This document shows positions 52,667 through 63,680 of a DNA stretch of 64,000 nt, piece by piece. The notes below the pieces were generated by a model that saw only the letters and a program-made list of their open reading frames with translations, was not told the origin of the DNA and did not search any database. Where the stretch lies: assembly GCF_000723205.1 (NCBI RefSeq), contig NZ_HG315671.1, positions 1,647,351 through 1,711,350 of the forward strand, read 5' to 3'. A program made the translations under genes and the position numbers. Source of the stretch: Formosa agariphila KMM 3901 (lineage in GTDB: Bacteria > Bacteroidota > Bacteroidia > Flavobacteriales > Flavobacteriaceae). The stretch's first letter is position 1. Each line of letters starts with the position of its first letter.

Positions 52667-53723
52667 CTAAATTTTTAATAAAAAGCCCATTGTATCAACG
52701 TTATCGGCATAATCCCACAAATCTGGAGACTGGGTGTTTCCGAAAACAATTTCGTAATCTATAAAGTCTTTAGATACAATACATTGGATGTCTGATTTTT
52801 TTGAAATTAACTCCGTTTTTAGCTCATTTACATCGTTGTAGTACTCGTAAAAAACAGTGGCAATTGGCGAAGAAAAACTTTTGTCTTCTTTAATCATTAA
52901 GAATCCATTTTCAAGCATTTCAAATTCGCTCATTAAATACACGGCTTTATTGTAGTCGTAGTTGTTTGCGTATTTATGGTCGTTAATCACGTGGTTCCAT
53001 TTGTACATAGCGTGAAAGAAGCCTTGAAAATCATAATTTTCAGGAACATATAGCTTAGACACGTTTCTGCAACCTAAACCGTAGTATCTAAAAATATCGT
53101 CGGCTAAACCTTCTAATTCTTCAGGGGTTTCTGTTCCTGTTAAAACTGCAACCGAATTTCGATTTTTTCTAATAATAGAGGGTTTGTCTTTAAAATAGTA
53201 TTCAAAATAACGTGCAGTGTTGTCGCTTCCCGTTGCAATTACAGCATCGAAATTCTCTAATGTTCCTTCAACAAAATTTATTTTAGACTTAAACTCAGGT
53301 TCTACATATTCTAAATATTTAGCAAGATAAGGGAGTAGATGTTTGTCGTTAGAAGATTGCTTTACAACAACATCATGACCTGACATTAACACCGAAATAA
53401 AATCATGAAATCCAACTAAAGGAATATTTCCAGCCATAATAATAGCTACTTTTTTTGGTTGAATATTGTTAAAGGTATACTTGTTTAACCAGGTGTTAAG
53501 GTTGTTTTTAGTTAACGAGTTAGCCCATCCTTTAAAAGCGAACGAAAGGTTGTCTGAGTTAAACCATCTGTTTTGTTCTTGAGCTATTTTTAATTGATGT
53601 TTAAAGCCATCGAAAAAATATCATTGAAAGGAATGTCATCGTTTTCTGATGATTTTCTTCTGAAAACTGACTTAAAAAATCTCCTAATTTTGAAAAAGCA
53701 TTAATTCTTTGCTCTAAATTCAT
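52667..53723 (-). pseudogene. Acyl-CoA reductase (LuxC-like) broken by two frameshifts
   Basis: A 256-residue ORF at 52667-53437 (starts AGNIPLVGFHDF) is only the later part of a roughly 350-residue acyl-CoA reductase of the LuxC type. The rest is seen further up in other frames: a start ATG at 53721-53723 with NLEQRINAFSKLGDF, then NDDIPFND in the next frame, then FDGFKHQLKIAQEQNRWF in the final one. Each switch falls in a homopolymer: TTTT at 53642-53645 and AAAAAA at 53613-53618 (plus strand). Adding one base to each restores one frame. It may be true inactivation or assembly error. The family reduces fatty acyl-CoA to aldehyde. Confidence 0.8.
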
Positions 53724-53767
53724 AGTCTAATTTGGTTATGAAAGGTTTTGGCTTTATTTTAGCCCCA

Positions 53768-53775
53768 CAAAGTTA
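53768..53775 (-). promoter_or_regulatory. Bacteroidota -7 box for the acyl-CoA reductase
   Basis: TAACTTTG on the minus strand, 44 bases upstream of the ATG at 53723. It lies within 25 bases of the ferredoxin start on the other strand. Confidence 0.4.
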
Positions 53776-53790
53776 GAAAAGAAAAACGCT

Positions 53791-54144
53791 ATGGCAATTA
53801 TAATAACAGACGAATGTATAAATTGTGGTGCTTGTGAACCAGAGTGCCCAAATACAGCGATTTATGAAGGCGCAGACGATTGGAGATATAAAGATGGTAC
53901 GAGCTTAGATGGTAAAGTGGTGCTTCCAAACGGTAAAGAAGTTGATGCTGATGAAGCTCAAGAGCCTGTGAGCGACGAGATTTATTATATCGTTCCAGAT
54001 AAATGTACTGAATGTAAAGGATTTCATGAAGAACCACAATGTGCGGCAGTTTGCCCGGTAGATTGTTGTGTTCCTGATGAGGATCATGAAGAAACAGAAG
54101 ATGAATTATTAGGAAAACAACGCTTTATGCACCCTGATGGTTAA
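53791..54144 (+). CDS. Dicluster 4Fe-4S ferredoxin
   Basis: A 117-residue ferredoxin. The first cluster motif is [12 protein letters not shown] (C-x2-C-x2-C-x3-C), the second CTECKG...CAAVCPVDC with a longer spacing (C-x2-C-x8-C-x3-C). The insertion of about 45 residues between the motifs and an acidic end are typical of the family common in Bacteroidota. Acts as a low-potential electron carrier. Divergent from the acyl-CoA reductase, which might use it only indirectly. Confidence 0.93.
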   Translation: MAIIITDECINCGACEPECPNTAIYEGADDWRYKDGTSLDGKVVLPNGKEVDADEAQEPVSDEIYYIVPDKCTECKGFHEEPQCAAVCPVDCCVPDEDHEETEDELLGKQRFMHPDG

Positions 54145-54166
54145 TCTTACTATATGTTAAAAATAA

Positions 54167-54193
54167 AAAAACCGAGCAAACTGCTCGGTTTTT
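54167..54193. terminator. Bidirectional terminator between ferredoxin and TonB receptor
   Basis: AAAAACCGAGCA / TGCTCGGTTTTT with a three-base loop. Confidence 0.9.
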
Positions 54194-54214
54194 CTGTTTA
54201 TATAGATTGGATTT

Positions 54215-56932
54215 TTAAAAACCGAATCCTAATCTTGTAAAAATGTACCTTCCGTCTGATCCCATTTGTACAGAATCGGCTAAACCTCCTTGGTCAGACC
54301 AACCATCAAATTGTGGAGATGGGTACGTGTTAAATAAGTTATTCGCTCCAACTGTTAAATTTAAGTTCTCCGTAAATTTATAACCTAAACTTAAATCTAC
54401 AACTAAACGATGCTCGTAAGTGTCAGTTGCTACAGCTTTTAAAGCATCTGCTTCTGCAAATGTTGTTGGTGGTGAATCGACCCATTGAAAATCTTGTAAT
54501 TGCACTTCGCTAAATTGGGTTAAAGATGTATGAATATTAAATTTAGATATTGAATATCCTATATTTAAACCGAATTTATAATCTGGTGCTGCAGCTTCTA
54601 AATAAGCTTGTGAAAAAGGACTGAAGAAGGTTAATTGTGCTTCTTCGTCTGTCATACTGCTTCCTTCGAATTCTGGAGTGTTAATGTTTTTTATTTCTAA
54701 ATTATTTAAGTTACCTATAAGTCCAAAACTTAAGTTGCTAGCTGCTCCTAAAGACATTTTATATGTTAGTACAATGTCTAAACCTGTTGTTTGTGTATCT
54801 ACACCGTTTGCAAAAAATTGAGCGGCATCTACATTTAATGGTCCTAGAATGGCTTGGTCGGTAAAATTGTCGGTTAAAATAATTCTATCGTCTACATTTA
54901 TTAAATAGCCATCAATTGTAGCGGTAAATCCATTTTTGTTAAATGTAAATCCTAAACTAGCATTAAAAGCATTTTCTTCTTTTAAATCTTCAATACCAAA
55001 GGCTTTAGTTACCGTGCTGTTGTTTGCAGACAATAAAGATGGAATAGATTCTCCTGCAACAATATTGGTAAAAATAAGATTGTAATAAATTTGAGCTAAA
55101 GATGGTGCTCTAAAACCTGTAGAGATAGATCCTCTAAATGCAAGTGCGTCATCTAGAAGTTTGTATCTGCTTGCTAATTTAAAATTAAAAGAGCTTCCAA
55201 AATCACTGTAGTTTTCAAAACGTAAAGCGCCTCCAACTAGAAAGTCATCTGTAATGTTTATTTCAGAGTCAATATAAATGCCGTAATTCGTTCTGCTTCT
55301 GTCTACTTCGTTATCGGGACTGTATCCGGGAAATCCTTGCGATCCGCCAGGTAAGGCATCTCCATTAGAGTCTGTTGCTACATTTTGTGTACTTGGATTT
55401 GTAAGTACAACTCCGTTTTCATCGTATAAAGCATAAGATTCTATTTCTCCTGCAAAAATGCCAAAGTTTTCGGTTCTGTACTCCAATCCAAAAGCAATAC
55501 TTAATCCTGAGGCTGCTTCTTCAAAATATTTATTAAAATTTACGCCTGTTGTGTTTTGGGACAGATAGTGTCCACCCGCATCAAAATCTACAGGGGAAGC
55601 ATCTTTCATCGAGGCGTTATTGCTGTCTTTTATATAATAGTGAAAATCATTCTTACCATACGTGTTGTTAAAGTCTAAAGTCCAACCATTACTCATTTCG
55701 TGTTTTACACCTGCAGAAACAGAAACATCTGTTATGTTTGATGTTATTCTAGGAGTGAAGCCGTCGGGGTATAAGCTTGGGACACTTCTGTTGTCGCCAT
55801 CTTCAAAACTGTCTCTAGAGAATGCATATGCATCTGTGTCTCTAAAATTGCGGCCTCCAAAAGCGTACACTTCAGTTTTGTTTCCTATTGGGATTGCGGT
55901 ATTTACCATAAAATTGAATCCTTCTACACCAGCGCTACCATAGCCTTTACGCCAAGAGAAGCCTGGACGAAGTGTATTGTCTTTAGATAAGAGTTCTGTA
56001 GTGAAATTAATATAACCTCCGTTATTACCTATATCTACACCGTAATTTAAATCTAACTTTATGGTTTCTCCATCGTAATTCTTGTTTTTTCCGTCTAACC
56101 TGTTTTTACCTTCTACATTGTATAGTGTTTCTCCAGTTTCTTCTTCCCAGCCATCTCCAATAGCTGTGCTATATGCGCCATAAGTTACGCCGCCGGAAAA
56201 TCCTTCCGTGTCATCTTTCAGTACAATGTTTATAACACCTGCAATTGCATCGGAACCGTATTGTGCAGATGCGCCATCTCTTAGTACTTCAATTCTTTTA
56301 ATTGCCGAAGCAGGAATTGCATTTAGGTCGGTTCCAGAATTTCCACGTCCTCTGGTTCCAAATATGTTAACTAGAGAGGATTGATGTCTTCGTTTACCAT
56401 TAATTAATACAAGTGTTTGGTCTGGACCTAGACCTCTTAAAGATGCTGGAACAACGTGGTCGGCACCATCTGATCCCGATTGTTTACTTGCATTAAAAGA
56501 GGGTGCGGCATATTGTAAAATTTCGTTGACTTCAACTTTCCCCGTATTGGAGGCTATCTCGGCAACATCTAAAATGTCTACAGGTACCGAAGTATCTAAC
56601 GATGTTCTATTCGGATTTCGGGATCCAACAAGAACAATTTCATCTAATCCAACACCTTCTAATAGAATGACATTTAAATTAGATTGGCCATTTACTTCTA
56701 TTTCTCGAGTATTATAACCCACATAGCTAAAAATAAGAGTCGCGTTTTCGCTGACGGTAATGGTGTAGTTACCATCGAAATCTGCAACAACACCATTGGT
56801 TGTGCCTTTTTCAATGATATTAACGCTTGGTATTGGTAGGCCTTGAGAGTCGCTAATATTACCAGTAACAGTTTGGCCAATGGCGAATTGGACTGTTGAG
56901 AATAAAAGCAGAAAAAAGGATAATTGTTTCAT
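54215..56932 (-). CDS. TonB-dependent outer membrane receptor
   Basis: A 905-residue outer membrane receptor. Signal peptide residues 1-19 (ending FAIGQ), a carboxypeptidase-regulatory-like domain about 22-95 (GNISDSQGLPIPSVNIIEKG), plug about 110-240 with LVLINGKRRHQ and RIEVLRDGASAQYGSDAIAGVINI, then barrel to a C-terminal Phe. The N-terminal domain is typical of Bacteroidota TonB receptors. No SusD-like partner is next to it, so it is likely for iron complexes, vitamins or peptides, not for polysaccharides. Confidence 0.92.
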   Translation of the reverse strand: MKQLSFFLLLFSTVQFAIGQTVTGNISDSQGLPIPSVNIIEKGTTNGVVADFDGNYTITVSENATLIFSYVGYNTREIEVNGQSNLNVILLEGVGLDEIVLVGSRNPNRTSLDTSVPVDILDVAEIASNTGKVEVNEILQYAAPSFNASKQSGSDGADHVVPASLRGLGPDQTLVLINGKRRHQSSLVNIFGTRGRGNSGTDLNAIPASAIKRIEVLRDGASAQYGSDAIAGVINIVLKDDTEGFSGGVTYGAYSTAIGDGWEEETGETLYNVEGKNRLDGKNKNYDGETIKLDLNYGVDIGNNGGYINFTTELLSKDNTLRPGFSWRKGYGSAGVEGFNFMVNTAIPIGNKTEVYAFGGRNFRDTDAYAFSRDSFEDGDNRSVPSLYPDGFTPRITSNITDVSVSAGVKHEMSNGWTLDFNNTYGKNDFHYYIKDSNNASMKDASPVDFDAGGHYLSQNTTGVNFNKYFEEAASGLSIAFGLEYRTENFGIFAGEIESYALYDENGVVLTNPSTQNVATDSNGDALPGGSQGFPGYSPDNEVDRSRTNYGIYIDSEINITDDFLVGGALRFENYSDFGSSFNFKLASRYKLLDDALAFRGSISTGFRAPSLAQIYYNLIFTNIVAGESIPSLLSANNSTVTKAFGIEDLKEENAFNASLGFTFNKNGFTATIDGYLINVDDRIILTDNFTDQAILGPLNVDAAQFFANGVDTQTTGLDIVLTYKMSLGAASNLSFGLIGNLNNLEIKNINTPEFEGSSMTDEEAQLTFFSPFSQAYLEAAAPDYKFGLNIGYSISKFNIHTSLTQFSEVQLQDFQWVDSPPTTFAEADALKAVATDTYEHRLVVDLSLGYKFTENLNLTVGANNLFNTYPSPQFDGWSDQGGLADSVQMGSDGRYIFTRLGFGF

Positions 56933-57281
56933 ATCGTTATGGTTTTTCTTGGTTCGTGTTCTTTAAAGATATGAAAATAAGTGGTTTAAATATGCTTTGT
57001 GTATTCAGATAATTAATTGTTTACTGAGATTTAGTTAATTATTAAATACGAGTGTGGTTTCTTATTAAACGTTCTAAAAACAGCTTGTGAATTGAGTGTT
57101 TTTTCATTTTAATTTAATCTGATAAAGTTTAAATGCTATAGTTTTTTTAAATATATCAGGATTTCGATAGCGTTTTAGTGAGGTTTACTTAAAAGAAGTT
57201 TGGAAAAATGAGTTTTTTTTATGGTTAAAATCGTTAGTTAAGGTTTGAATTTTTTTATAAAAATTAATTCATATAATTACT

Positions 57282-57289
57282 TACATTTG
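57282..57289 (+). promoter_or_regulatory. Bacteroidota -7 box for ychF
   Basis: TACATTTG followed by CACTCGC, 57 bases upstream of the ychF ATG. Confidence 0.6.
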
Positions 57290-57298
57290 CACTCGCAA

Positions 57299-57314
57299 AA
57301 CCAAAGGCTTGGTT
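57299..57314 (+). promoter_or_regulatory. Small hairpin near the 5' end of the ychF mRNA
   Basis: AACCAA/TTGGTT pair around a short loop (AACCAAAGGCTTGGTT), starting about ten bases after the promoter box, so the transcript would begin with this hairpin. It may stabilise the mRNA end. Function is not known. Confidence 0.4.
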
Positions 57315-57346
57315 CTTGTATCTTTAATCTAATTACCTAAAGAAAA

Positions 57347-58441
57347 ATGAAAGCTGGAATAGTAGGATTACCAAACGTAGGAAAATCGACCTTATTTAAC
57401 TGTTTATCTAATGCAAAAGCGCAGAGTGCAAACTTTCCGTTTTGTACTATTGAACCCAATATTGGAGTGGTTAACGTTCCAGATCCAAGACTTGAAAAGC
57501 TTGAAGAACTTGTAAACCCAGAACGCGTTATGCCTGCAACTGTAGAGATTGTAGATATTGCAGGATTGGTAAAAGGAGCAAGTAAAGGTGAAGGGTTAGG
57601 AAATCAATTCTTAGCTAATATTAGAGAAACAGATGCGATTCTTCATGTTTTACGTTGTTTCGATAACGATAATATTGTGCATGTAGATGGTAATGTAAAT
57701 CCAATTCGCGATAAAGAAACTATCGACATGGAGTTACAATTGAAAGATTTAGAAACCGTAGATAAAAAGCTTGAAAAAGTTAAACGAGCGGCTAAAACTG
57801 GAAATAAAGAAGCGCAGAAAGAAGAAGCAACCTTACTAAAGATTAAAACAGCTTTAGAAGCAGGTATTTCTGTACGTGCTATTGAGTTTGAAGATGATGA
57901 GTTTGAAGAATTTGTTGGGCCATCTCAATTTATTACAGCAAAACCAGTAATGTACGTTTGTAATGTAGACGAGGGTGCGGCTAACTCAGGCAATGCTTAC
58001 GTAGATTTAGTTAGAGAGGCTGTAAAAGATGAAAATGCTGAAGTTTTAGTGTTGGCAGTAGGAACTGAAGCAGATATTAACGAATTAGATGATTTTGAAG
58101 AGCGTAAAATGTTTTTACAAGATATAGGTTTGGAAGAGCCAGGTGCTTCAAAATTAATTCGTTCGGCATATAAGTTGTTAAATCAGCAAACGTATTTTAC
58201 GGCTGGAGTAAAAGAAGTTCGTGCTTGGACTATAGATATCGGAGCCACAGGGCCACAAGCGGCAGGAGTTATTCATACAGACTTTGAAAAAGGATTTATT
58301 CGTGCAGAAGTTATCGGTTACGACGATTTTGTGACTTACGGAAGTGAGGCTAAAGTAAAAGAAGCTGGTAAAATGCGTGTAGAAGGAAAAAATTATGTGG
58401 TTAAGGATGGAGATGTTATGCATTTCTTATTCAACGTATAA
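57347..58441 (+). CDS. ychF: YchF/OLA1 family P-loop ATPase
   Basis: A 364-residue Obg-like ATPase associated with ribosomes. P-loop GLPNVGKST at 7-15, [19 protein letters not shown] (switch II region) about 67-85, and a C-terminal TGS domain ([31 protein letters not shown]). Length normal. Transcribed alone with its own terminator. Confidence 0.97.
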   Translation: MKAGIVGLPNVGKSTLFNCLSNAKAQSANFPFCTIEPNIGVVNVPDPRLEKLEELVNPERVMPATVEIVDIAGLVKGASKGEGLGNQFLANIRETDAILHVLRCFDNDNIVHVDGNVNPIRDKETIDMELQLKDLETVDKKLEKVKRAAKTGNKEAQKEEATLLKIKTALEAGISVRAIEFEDDEFEEFVGPSQFITAKPVMYVCNVDEGAANSGNAYVDLVREAVKDENAEVLVLAVGTEADINELDDFEERKMFLQDIGLEEPGASKLIRSAYKLLNQQTYFTAGVKEVRAWTIDIGATGPQAAGVIHTDFEKGFIRAEVIGYDDFVTYGSEAKVKEAGKMRVEGKNYVVKDGDVMHFLFNV

Positions 58442-58465
58442 ACTTTTGTTCCTATATAAAATTAT

Positions 58466-58495
58466 AGCCAATGTTAAAAACATTGGCTTTTTTTG
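58466..58495 (+). terminator. Terminator after ychF
   Basis: AGCCAATGTT AAA AACATTGGCT followed by six T. Confidence 0.9.
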
Positions 58496-58567
58496 TTAAT
58501 ATTAGTGCTGTTCCTATTTCATTTTTAAAGGCGAAATAGTATCTTAGCGTCTCATCATTAAAAACCT

Positions 58568-60427
58568 ATGCTAGACCAATCCAATTATACCGAAGATAAT
58601 ATACGTTCATTAGACTGGAAAGAACATATTCGTATGCGACCAGGGATGTATATTGGTAAACTTGGCGATGGTTCTTCTGCCGATGATGGTATTTATATTC
58701 TTCTAAAAGAGGTTTTAGATAACTCTATTGATGAGTATGTTATGGGGGCGGGTAAAACCATCGAAATTTCTATTCAAGGCAGTAAAGTTATTGTCCGTGA
58801 TTATGGTCGTGGAATTCCTTTAGGAAAAGTAGTCGATGTTGTGTCTAAAATGAACACCGGTGGAAAGTATGATTCTCGTGCTTTTAAGAAATCGGTAGGA
58901 TTAAATGGTGTAGGTACAAAAGCGGTAAATGCATTATCGTCTTATTTTAGGGTAGAGTCGTCTAGAGATGGAAAATCGGCTTCAGCTGAGTTTGAACAAG
59001 GAAATCTTGTAAATGAAGAGTTTTTAGATGAAACCACACGACGAAAAGGAACTAAAGTGTCTTTTGTTCCGGATGAGATTATCTTTAAAAATTACAAATT
59101 TAGAAATGAATACGTTTCTAAAATGCTTAAAAATTATGTGTATTTAAACCCAGGTTTAACCATAGTTTTTAATGGCGAAAAATATTATAGTGAGAATGGA
59201 TTAAAGGATTTATTAGGAGAAAATATCAACGAAAGTGATATGATGTATCCAATAATTCACTTAAAGGGAGACGATATAGAAGTAGCTTTAACTCACAGTA
59301 AAACACAGTATTCCGAAGAGTATCATTCTTTTGTTAACGGACAAAATACAACGCAAGGAGGGACGCATTTATCGGCCTACAGAGAAGCGATTGTAAAAAC
59401 AATTCGTGAGTTTTATGGTAAAAATTATGATGCTTCCGATATTCGGAAATCTATTGTAACGGCTATTGCTATAAAAGTTATGGAGCCGGTTTTCGAAAGT
59501 CAGACGAAAACGAAATTAGGGTCTACAGATATGGGAGGCGAGTTACCAACTGTAAGAACTTATGTAAACGATTTTCTTAAAAGATATTTAGATAATTACT
59601 TGCATAAAAACCCTGAAACTGCAGATAAAATTCAACGTAAAATTCTTCAAGCAGAACGTGAACGTAAAGAATTATCGGGAATTAGAAAATTAGCTAAAGA
59701 CCGCGCTAAAAAAGCGAGTCTTCACAATAAAAAATTAAGAGATTGTCGCGTTCATTTCGGAGATATTAAAAACGGACGTAATCTAGAATCGACTTTATTT
59801 ATTACCGAGGGAGATTCTGCCTCGGGAAGTATAACAAAATCTCGAGATGTAAATACGCAGGCGGTTTTCAGTTTAAAGGGAAAGCCGTTAAATTGCTATG
59901 GCTTAACTAAGAAGATTGTATACGAGAACGAAGAATTTAATTTACTTCAAGCAGCGCTGAACATAGAGGAATCTATGGAGGATTTACGATATAATAATAT
60001 TGTAATCGCTACAGATGCCGATGTAGATGGTATGCACATTAGATTGCTATTAATTACATTTTTTCTTCAGTTTTTTCCTGAAATTATAAAAGAAGGACAT
60101 TTGTATATTCTTCAGACGCCTTTATTTAGAGTGCGTAACAAAAAGAAAACCATATATTGTTATTCAGAACAAGAGCGTGTAAATGCTATAGATGAACTTA
60201 AGCCAAAACCGGAAATCACGCGATTTAAAGGGTTGGGAGAGATTTCTCCAGACGAGTTTAAGCACTTTATTGGTGAAAATATCCGATTAGAGCCTGTAAT
60301 GCTAGATAAAGATATGTCTATCGAAGAATTGTTAGAGTTCTATATGGGAAAAAACACCCCTACACGTCAAAAATTCATTATCAATAATCTAAAAGTAGAA
60401 ATAGATTTAGTCGCTGAAAAAAAATGA
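58568..60427 (+). CDS. parE: DNA topoisomerase IV subunit B
   Basis: A 619-residue GHKL ATPase subunit. RPGMYIG near residue 23, ATP-binding [30 protein letters not shown] motifs TEGDSASGS and DADVDGMHI. The length and placement with parC point to ParE and not GyrB. Its stop overlaps the next ATG by four bases. Confidence 0.95.
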   Translation: MLDQSNYTEDNIRSLDWKEHIRMRPGMYIGKLGDGSSADDGIYILLKEVLDNSIDEYVMGAGKTIEISIQGSKVIVRDYGRGIPLGKVVDVVSKMNTGGKYDSRAFKKSVGLNGVGTKAVNALSSYFRVESSRDGKSASAEFEQGNLVNEEFLDETTRRKGTKVSFVPDEIIFKNYKFRNEYVSKMLKNYVYLNPGLTIVFNGEKYYSENGLKDLLGENINESDMMYPIIHLKGDDIEVALTHSKTQYSEEYHSFVNGQNTTQGGTHLSAYREAIVKTIREFYGKNYDASDIRKSIVTAIAIKVMEPVFESQTKTKLGSTDMGGELPTVRTYVNDFLKRYLDNYLHKNPETADKIQRKILQAERERKELSGIRKLAKDRAKKASLHNKKLRDCRVHFGDIKNGRNLESTLFITEGDSASGSITKSRDVNTQAVFSLKGKPLNCYGLTKKIVYENEEFNLLQAALNIEESMEDLRYNNIVIATDADVDGMHIRLLLITFFLQFFPEIIKEGHLYILQTPLFRVRNKKKTIYCYSEQERVNAIDELKPKPEITRFKGLGEISPDEFKHFIGENIRLEPVMLDKDMSIEELLEFYMGKNTPTRQKFIINNLKVEIDLVAEKK

Positions 60428-60906
60428 GAACAGATAACGGAAAAGTAAAAAATATTATAGTTTCGGTATATTTTGTTTTAATTCTTTTAGCTGTAATTAT
60501 GGCTACAGTTTTTAGTGCTTTTAGTGATCTAACCAATAATGCGGGAATAATATTTTTCATTATTGTATTTGTTTTTGCAGGTCTTTTTTTAGCTGTATAT
60601 TTAATAGCTAAATATTTCGAATACGACAGCGATGGCGATAAAGTTTTTGTGACAAATAAAGGTTTACTGTTGTCTGAAAGATTCAATTATAGAGCTCATG
60701 AATTTGAATTCAATAAAGAAGATTTAGTCGGTTTTAAATTTAACAACTACATCGTTTATAGAAGTTTAGTTTTGTATGTTAAAAGTAAAGGACGAAGTAC
60801 AGTAAAAGAGCATTTTAATATTAGTTTGGTAACACGTAGAAAACGAAAATACGTGAGACAGTCTTTAAGTAAAATGGTAAAAAATAATACATCAAAAAAA
60901 GTTTAA
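60424..60906 (+). CDS. Small membrane protein between parE and parC
   Basis: A 160-residue protein with two transmembrane helices (about 9-30 and 42-64) and a cytoplasmic basic C-terminal domain of beta character ([20 protein letters not shown], then [17 protein letters not shown]) that resembles a PH-like sheet. It overlaps parE by four bases (ATGA) and ends six bases before parC. No family with known function is recognised. Confidence 0.75.
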   Translation: MRTDNGKVKNIIVSVYFVLILLAVIMATVFSAFSDLTNNAGIIFFIIVFVFAGLFLAVYLIAKYFEYDSDGDKVFVTNKGLLLSERFNYRAHEFEFNKEDLVGFKFNNYIVYRSLVLYVKSKGRSTVKEHFNISLVTRRKRKYVRQSLSKMVKNNTSKKV

Positions 60907-60912
60907 TTATTA

Positions 60913-63528
60913 ATGATTGAAAACGATAGTGACGAATTAAATGATAATCTGCCAGTAGAAGGTCAAGAAACAATTACCAGAGTAACTGGTATGTTTAAAG
61001 ACTGGTTTTTAGATTACGCATCCTATGTTATTTTAGAACGTGCCGTTCCTGCAATTGAAGATGGTTTTAAACCGGTTCAGCGTAGGATTATGCATTCTAT
61101 GAAAGATTTAGATGATGGTCGCTATAACAAAGTCGCCAATATTGTAGGGCATACCATGCAGTATCATCCACACGGAGATGCGAGTATTGCTGATGCTATG
61201 GTGCAAATTGGTCAGAAAGATATTTTAATTGACACCCAAGGAAACTGGGGAAATATATTAACGGGAGATTCTGCTGCGGCATCTCGTTATATCGAAGCAC
61301 GTTTATCTAAGTTTGCGTTAGATGTGGTTTATAATCCTAAAATTACAGAATGGCAATCGTCTTATGACGGTAGACGAAAAGAGCCTGTAAATTTACCGGT
61401 TATGTTTCCGCTATTATTAGCGCAAGGTGGAGAAGGAATCGCTGTAGGATTATCTACAAAAATATTGCCTCATAATTTTATCGAATTAATTGATGCGTCA
61501 ATTAAGCATTTAAAAGGGAAGCGTTTTACTATTCTACCCGATTTTCCGACAGCGGGAATTGCAGACTTTACGAATTATAATGATGGATTGCGAGGTGGAA
61601 AAGCGCGTGTTCGTGCAAAGATTTCTCAATTCGATAAAAACACCTTAGTCATTACCGAGATTCCTTTTGGTACAAATACATCAACGCTTATAGATTCTAT
61701 ACTTAAGGCAAATGATAAAGGGAAAATTAAAATTAAAAAAATAGAAGATAATACCGCTGCCGATGTTGAAATTATGGTGCATTTGCCTTCGGGAATTTCA
61801 CCAGATAAAACTATTGATGCGTTATATGCGTTTACAAATTGCGAAATATCGATTTCGCCTTTAGGTTGTGTTATTGAAGATAATAAGCCATTATTTATTG
61901 GCGTGTCTGAAATGCTAAGACGCTCTACAGATAATACGGTAGAACTTTTAAAAAGCGAATTAGAAATTAAGCTTAGCGAGCTTGAAGAGATGTGGCACTT
62001 TGCTTCGTTAGAGCGTATTTTTATAGAAAACAGAATTTACCGCGATATTGAAGAAGAAGAAACCTGGGAAGGTGTAATTCGTGCAATTGATAACGGACTT
62101 AAGCCACATATTACACATTTAAAAAGAGCGGTGACAGAAGATGACATCGTGCGTTTAACCGAAATTAGAATTAAGCGTATATCTAAATTCGATATCGATA
62201 AAGCGCAACAAAAAATAGATGCTTTAGACGAGCAAATAGCTGAAGTAAAACATCACTTAGCTCACCTAATCGATTATGCTATAGCATATTTTGCGAGATT
62301 AAAAAAAGAATATGGAGAGGGGCGTGAGCGTAAAACTGAGATTAGAATTTTTGATGATGTAGATGCTACTAAAGTTGTAATCCGTAATACAAAGTTATAT
62401 GTAAATCGAGCAGAAGGTTTCGTGGGGACTTCATTAAAACGTGATGAGTATGTGGGAGATTGTAGTGATATAGATGATATAATTGTGTTTACTAAGGCTG
62501 GTGTTATGATGATTACCAAAGTAGATTCAAAAACCTTTGTTGGTAAAGATATTATTCACGTTGCTATATTCAAGAAGAAAGACAAGCGTACCATTTACAA
62601 TATGATTTATCGTGACGGCGCAAAAGGACCAACTTATGTTAAGCGTTTTGCTGTTACGGCAATTACCCGAGATAAAGAATACGATTTAACTAATGGCGCA
62701 AAAGGGTCTACAAGTTTATATTTTTCTGCAAATCCAAATGGAGAAGCAGAAGTAGTCACTATTTTACTACGTCAAGTAGGGAGTGTTAAGAAATTGAAGT
62801 GGGATTTAGACTTTTCAGATATCTTGATAAAAGGGCGGGCCTCTAAAGGAAATTTGGTAAGCAAGTATCCTGTTAAAAAAATAGAACTTAAAGAAAAGGG
62901 AATTTCTACTCTTAAGCCAAGACGCATTTGGTTTGATGATACCGTGCAACGATTAAATGTAGATGGTCGAGGTGAGTTGTTAGGAGAGTTTAGAGGTGAA
63001 GATCGAATTTTAATTATTACACAATCTGGTCTCGTTAAAACTATTTTACCAGAATTAACCACACATTTTGATAACGATATGATTGTTCTCGAAAAATGGG
63101 TACCAAATAAACCTATTGCTGCTGTGTATTTTGAAGGTGAAAAAGAACGGTATTATGTAAAGCGTTTTTTAATAGAGAATGAAAACAAGGAAGAAGTTTT
63201 TATTTCCGACCATGAAAAGTCTCAATTAGAAATCGTGTCGACAGATTGGTTACCTGTAGCCGAAGTTGTTTTTGGAAAAGAACGCGGAAAAGATCAACGA
63301 GAAAATCAAATTGTTAATCTTGAAGAGTTTATTTCTGTAAAAGGAATTAGAGCTTTAGGAAACCAGTTAACTACAGATAAAGTGAAGCAGATTAATCTAC
63401 TTGAACCATTGCCTTACCAGCCGGCAGAAGAAGTACATGCCGATGATATTGATGTGGTTGGTGATGAGACTGTAGATGGATTGAAAAATGAAGATTCAGA
63501 CGATGATTCTCAGCCTACTTTGTTTTAG
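60913..63528 (+). CDS. parC: DNA topoisomerase IV subunit A
   Basis: An 871-residue cleaving subunit. PVQRRIMHSM at 54-63, HPHGDASIAD at 85-94 and the catalytic Tyr126 in SRYIEARL. The C-terminal beta-propeller is present, from about 490, without a perfect GyrA box, as expected for ParC. The last 40 residues are acidic. Followed by a terminator. Confidence 0.95.
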   Translation: MIENDSDELNDNLPVEGQETITRVTGMFKDWFLDYASYVILERAVPAIEDGFKPVQRRIMHSMKDLDDGRYNKVANIVGHTMQYHPHGDASIADAMVQIGQKDILIDTQGNWGNILTGDSAAASRYIEARLSKFALDVVYNPKITEWQSSYDGRRKEPVNLPVMFPLLLAQGGEGIAVGLSTKILPHNFIELIDASIKHLKGKRFTILPDFPTAGIADFTNYNDGLRGGKARVRAKISQFDKNTLVITEIPFGTNTSTLIDSILKANDKGKIKIKKIEDNTAADVEIMVHLPSGISPDKTIDALYAFTNCEISISPLGCVIEDNKPLFIGVSEMLRRSTDNTVELLKSELEIKLSELEEMWHFASLERIFIENRIYRDIEEEETWEGVIRAIDNGLKPHITHLKRAVTEDDIVRLTEIRIKRISKFDIDKAQQKIDALDEQIAEVKHHLAHLIDYAIAYFARLKKEYGEGRERKTEIRIFDDVDATKVVIRNTKLYVNRAEGFVGTSLKRDEYVGDCSDIDDIIVFTKAGVMMITKVDSKTFVGKDIIHVAIFKKKDKRTIYNMIYRDGAKGPTYVKRFAVTAITRDKEYDLTNGAKGSTSLYFSANPNGEAEVVTILLRQVGSVKKLKWDLDFSDILIKGRASKGNLVSKYPVKKIELKEKGISTLKPRRIWFDDTVQRLNVDGRGELLGEFRGEDRILIITQSGLVKTILPELTTHFDNDMIVLEKWVPNKPIAAVYFEGEKERYYVKRFLIENENKEEVFISDHEKSQLEIVSTDWLPVAEVVFGKERGKDQRENQIVNLEEFISVKGIRALGNQLTTDKVKQINLLEPLPYQPAEEVHADDIDVVGDETVDGLKNEDSDDDSQPTLF

Positions 63529-63543
63529 GCGAATAAATAAATT

Positions 63544-63590
63544 AAAAAAAAATCACGATAATTACAACTGTAGTTATCGTGATTTTTTTT
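63544..63590. terminator. Bidirectional terminator after parC
   Basis: A-run, ATCACGATAA / TTATCGTGAT and T-run. Confidence 0.9.
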
Positions 63591-63680
63591 GTTTAAAACG
63601 ATTTTAAAGCAATATCAGTGATTTTAAAAACGCGCACGATAACCAAATACGTTTTTTTATTAAAAGCGCTTTAAAGTTGT

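Larger units (their letters stand above)
56933..57346. other. Intergenic region between TonB receptor and ychF
   Basis: 414 bases with very low GC. I see no ORF with coding character. It holds only the ychF promoter box (57282-57289) and a small hairpin before ychF, and presumably the receptor promoter, which I cannot identify with certainty. Confidence 0.6.

Noticed and set aside
50521-54144. Operon of acyl-CoA reductase, serC, serA as a lux-type system
   Set aside because: No luxD, luxE or luciferase genes occur; LuxC-type reductases next to serC/serA are more likely part of ordinary core metabolism in this group.
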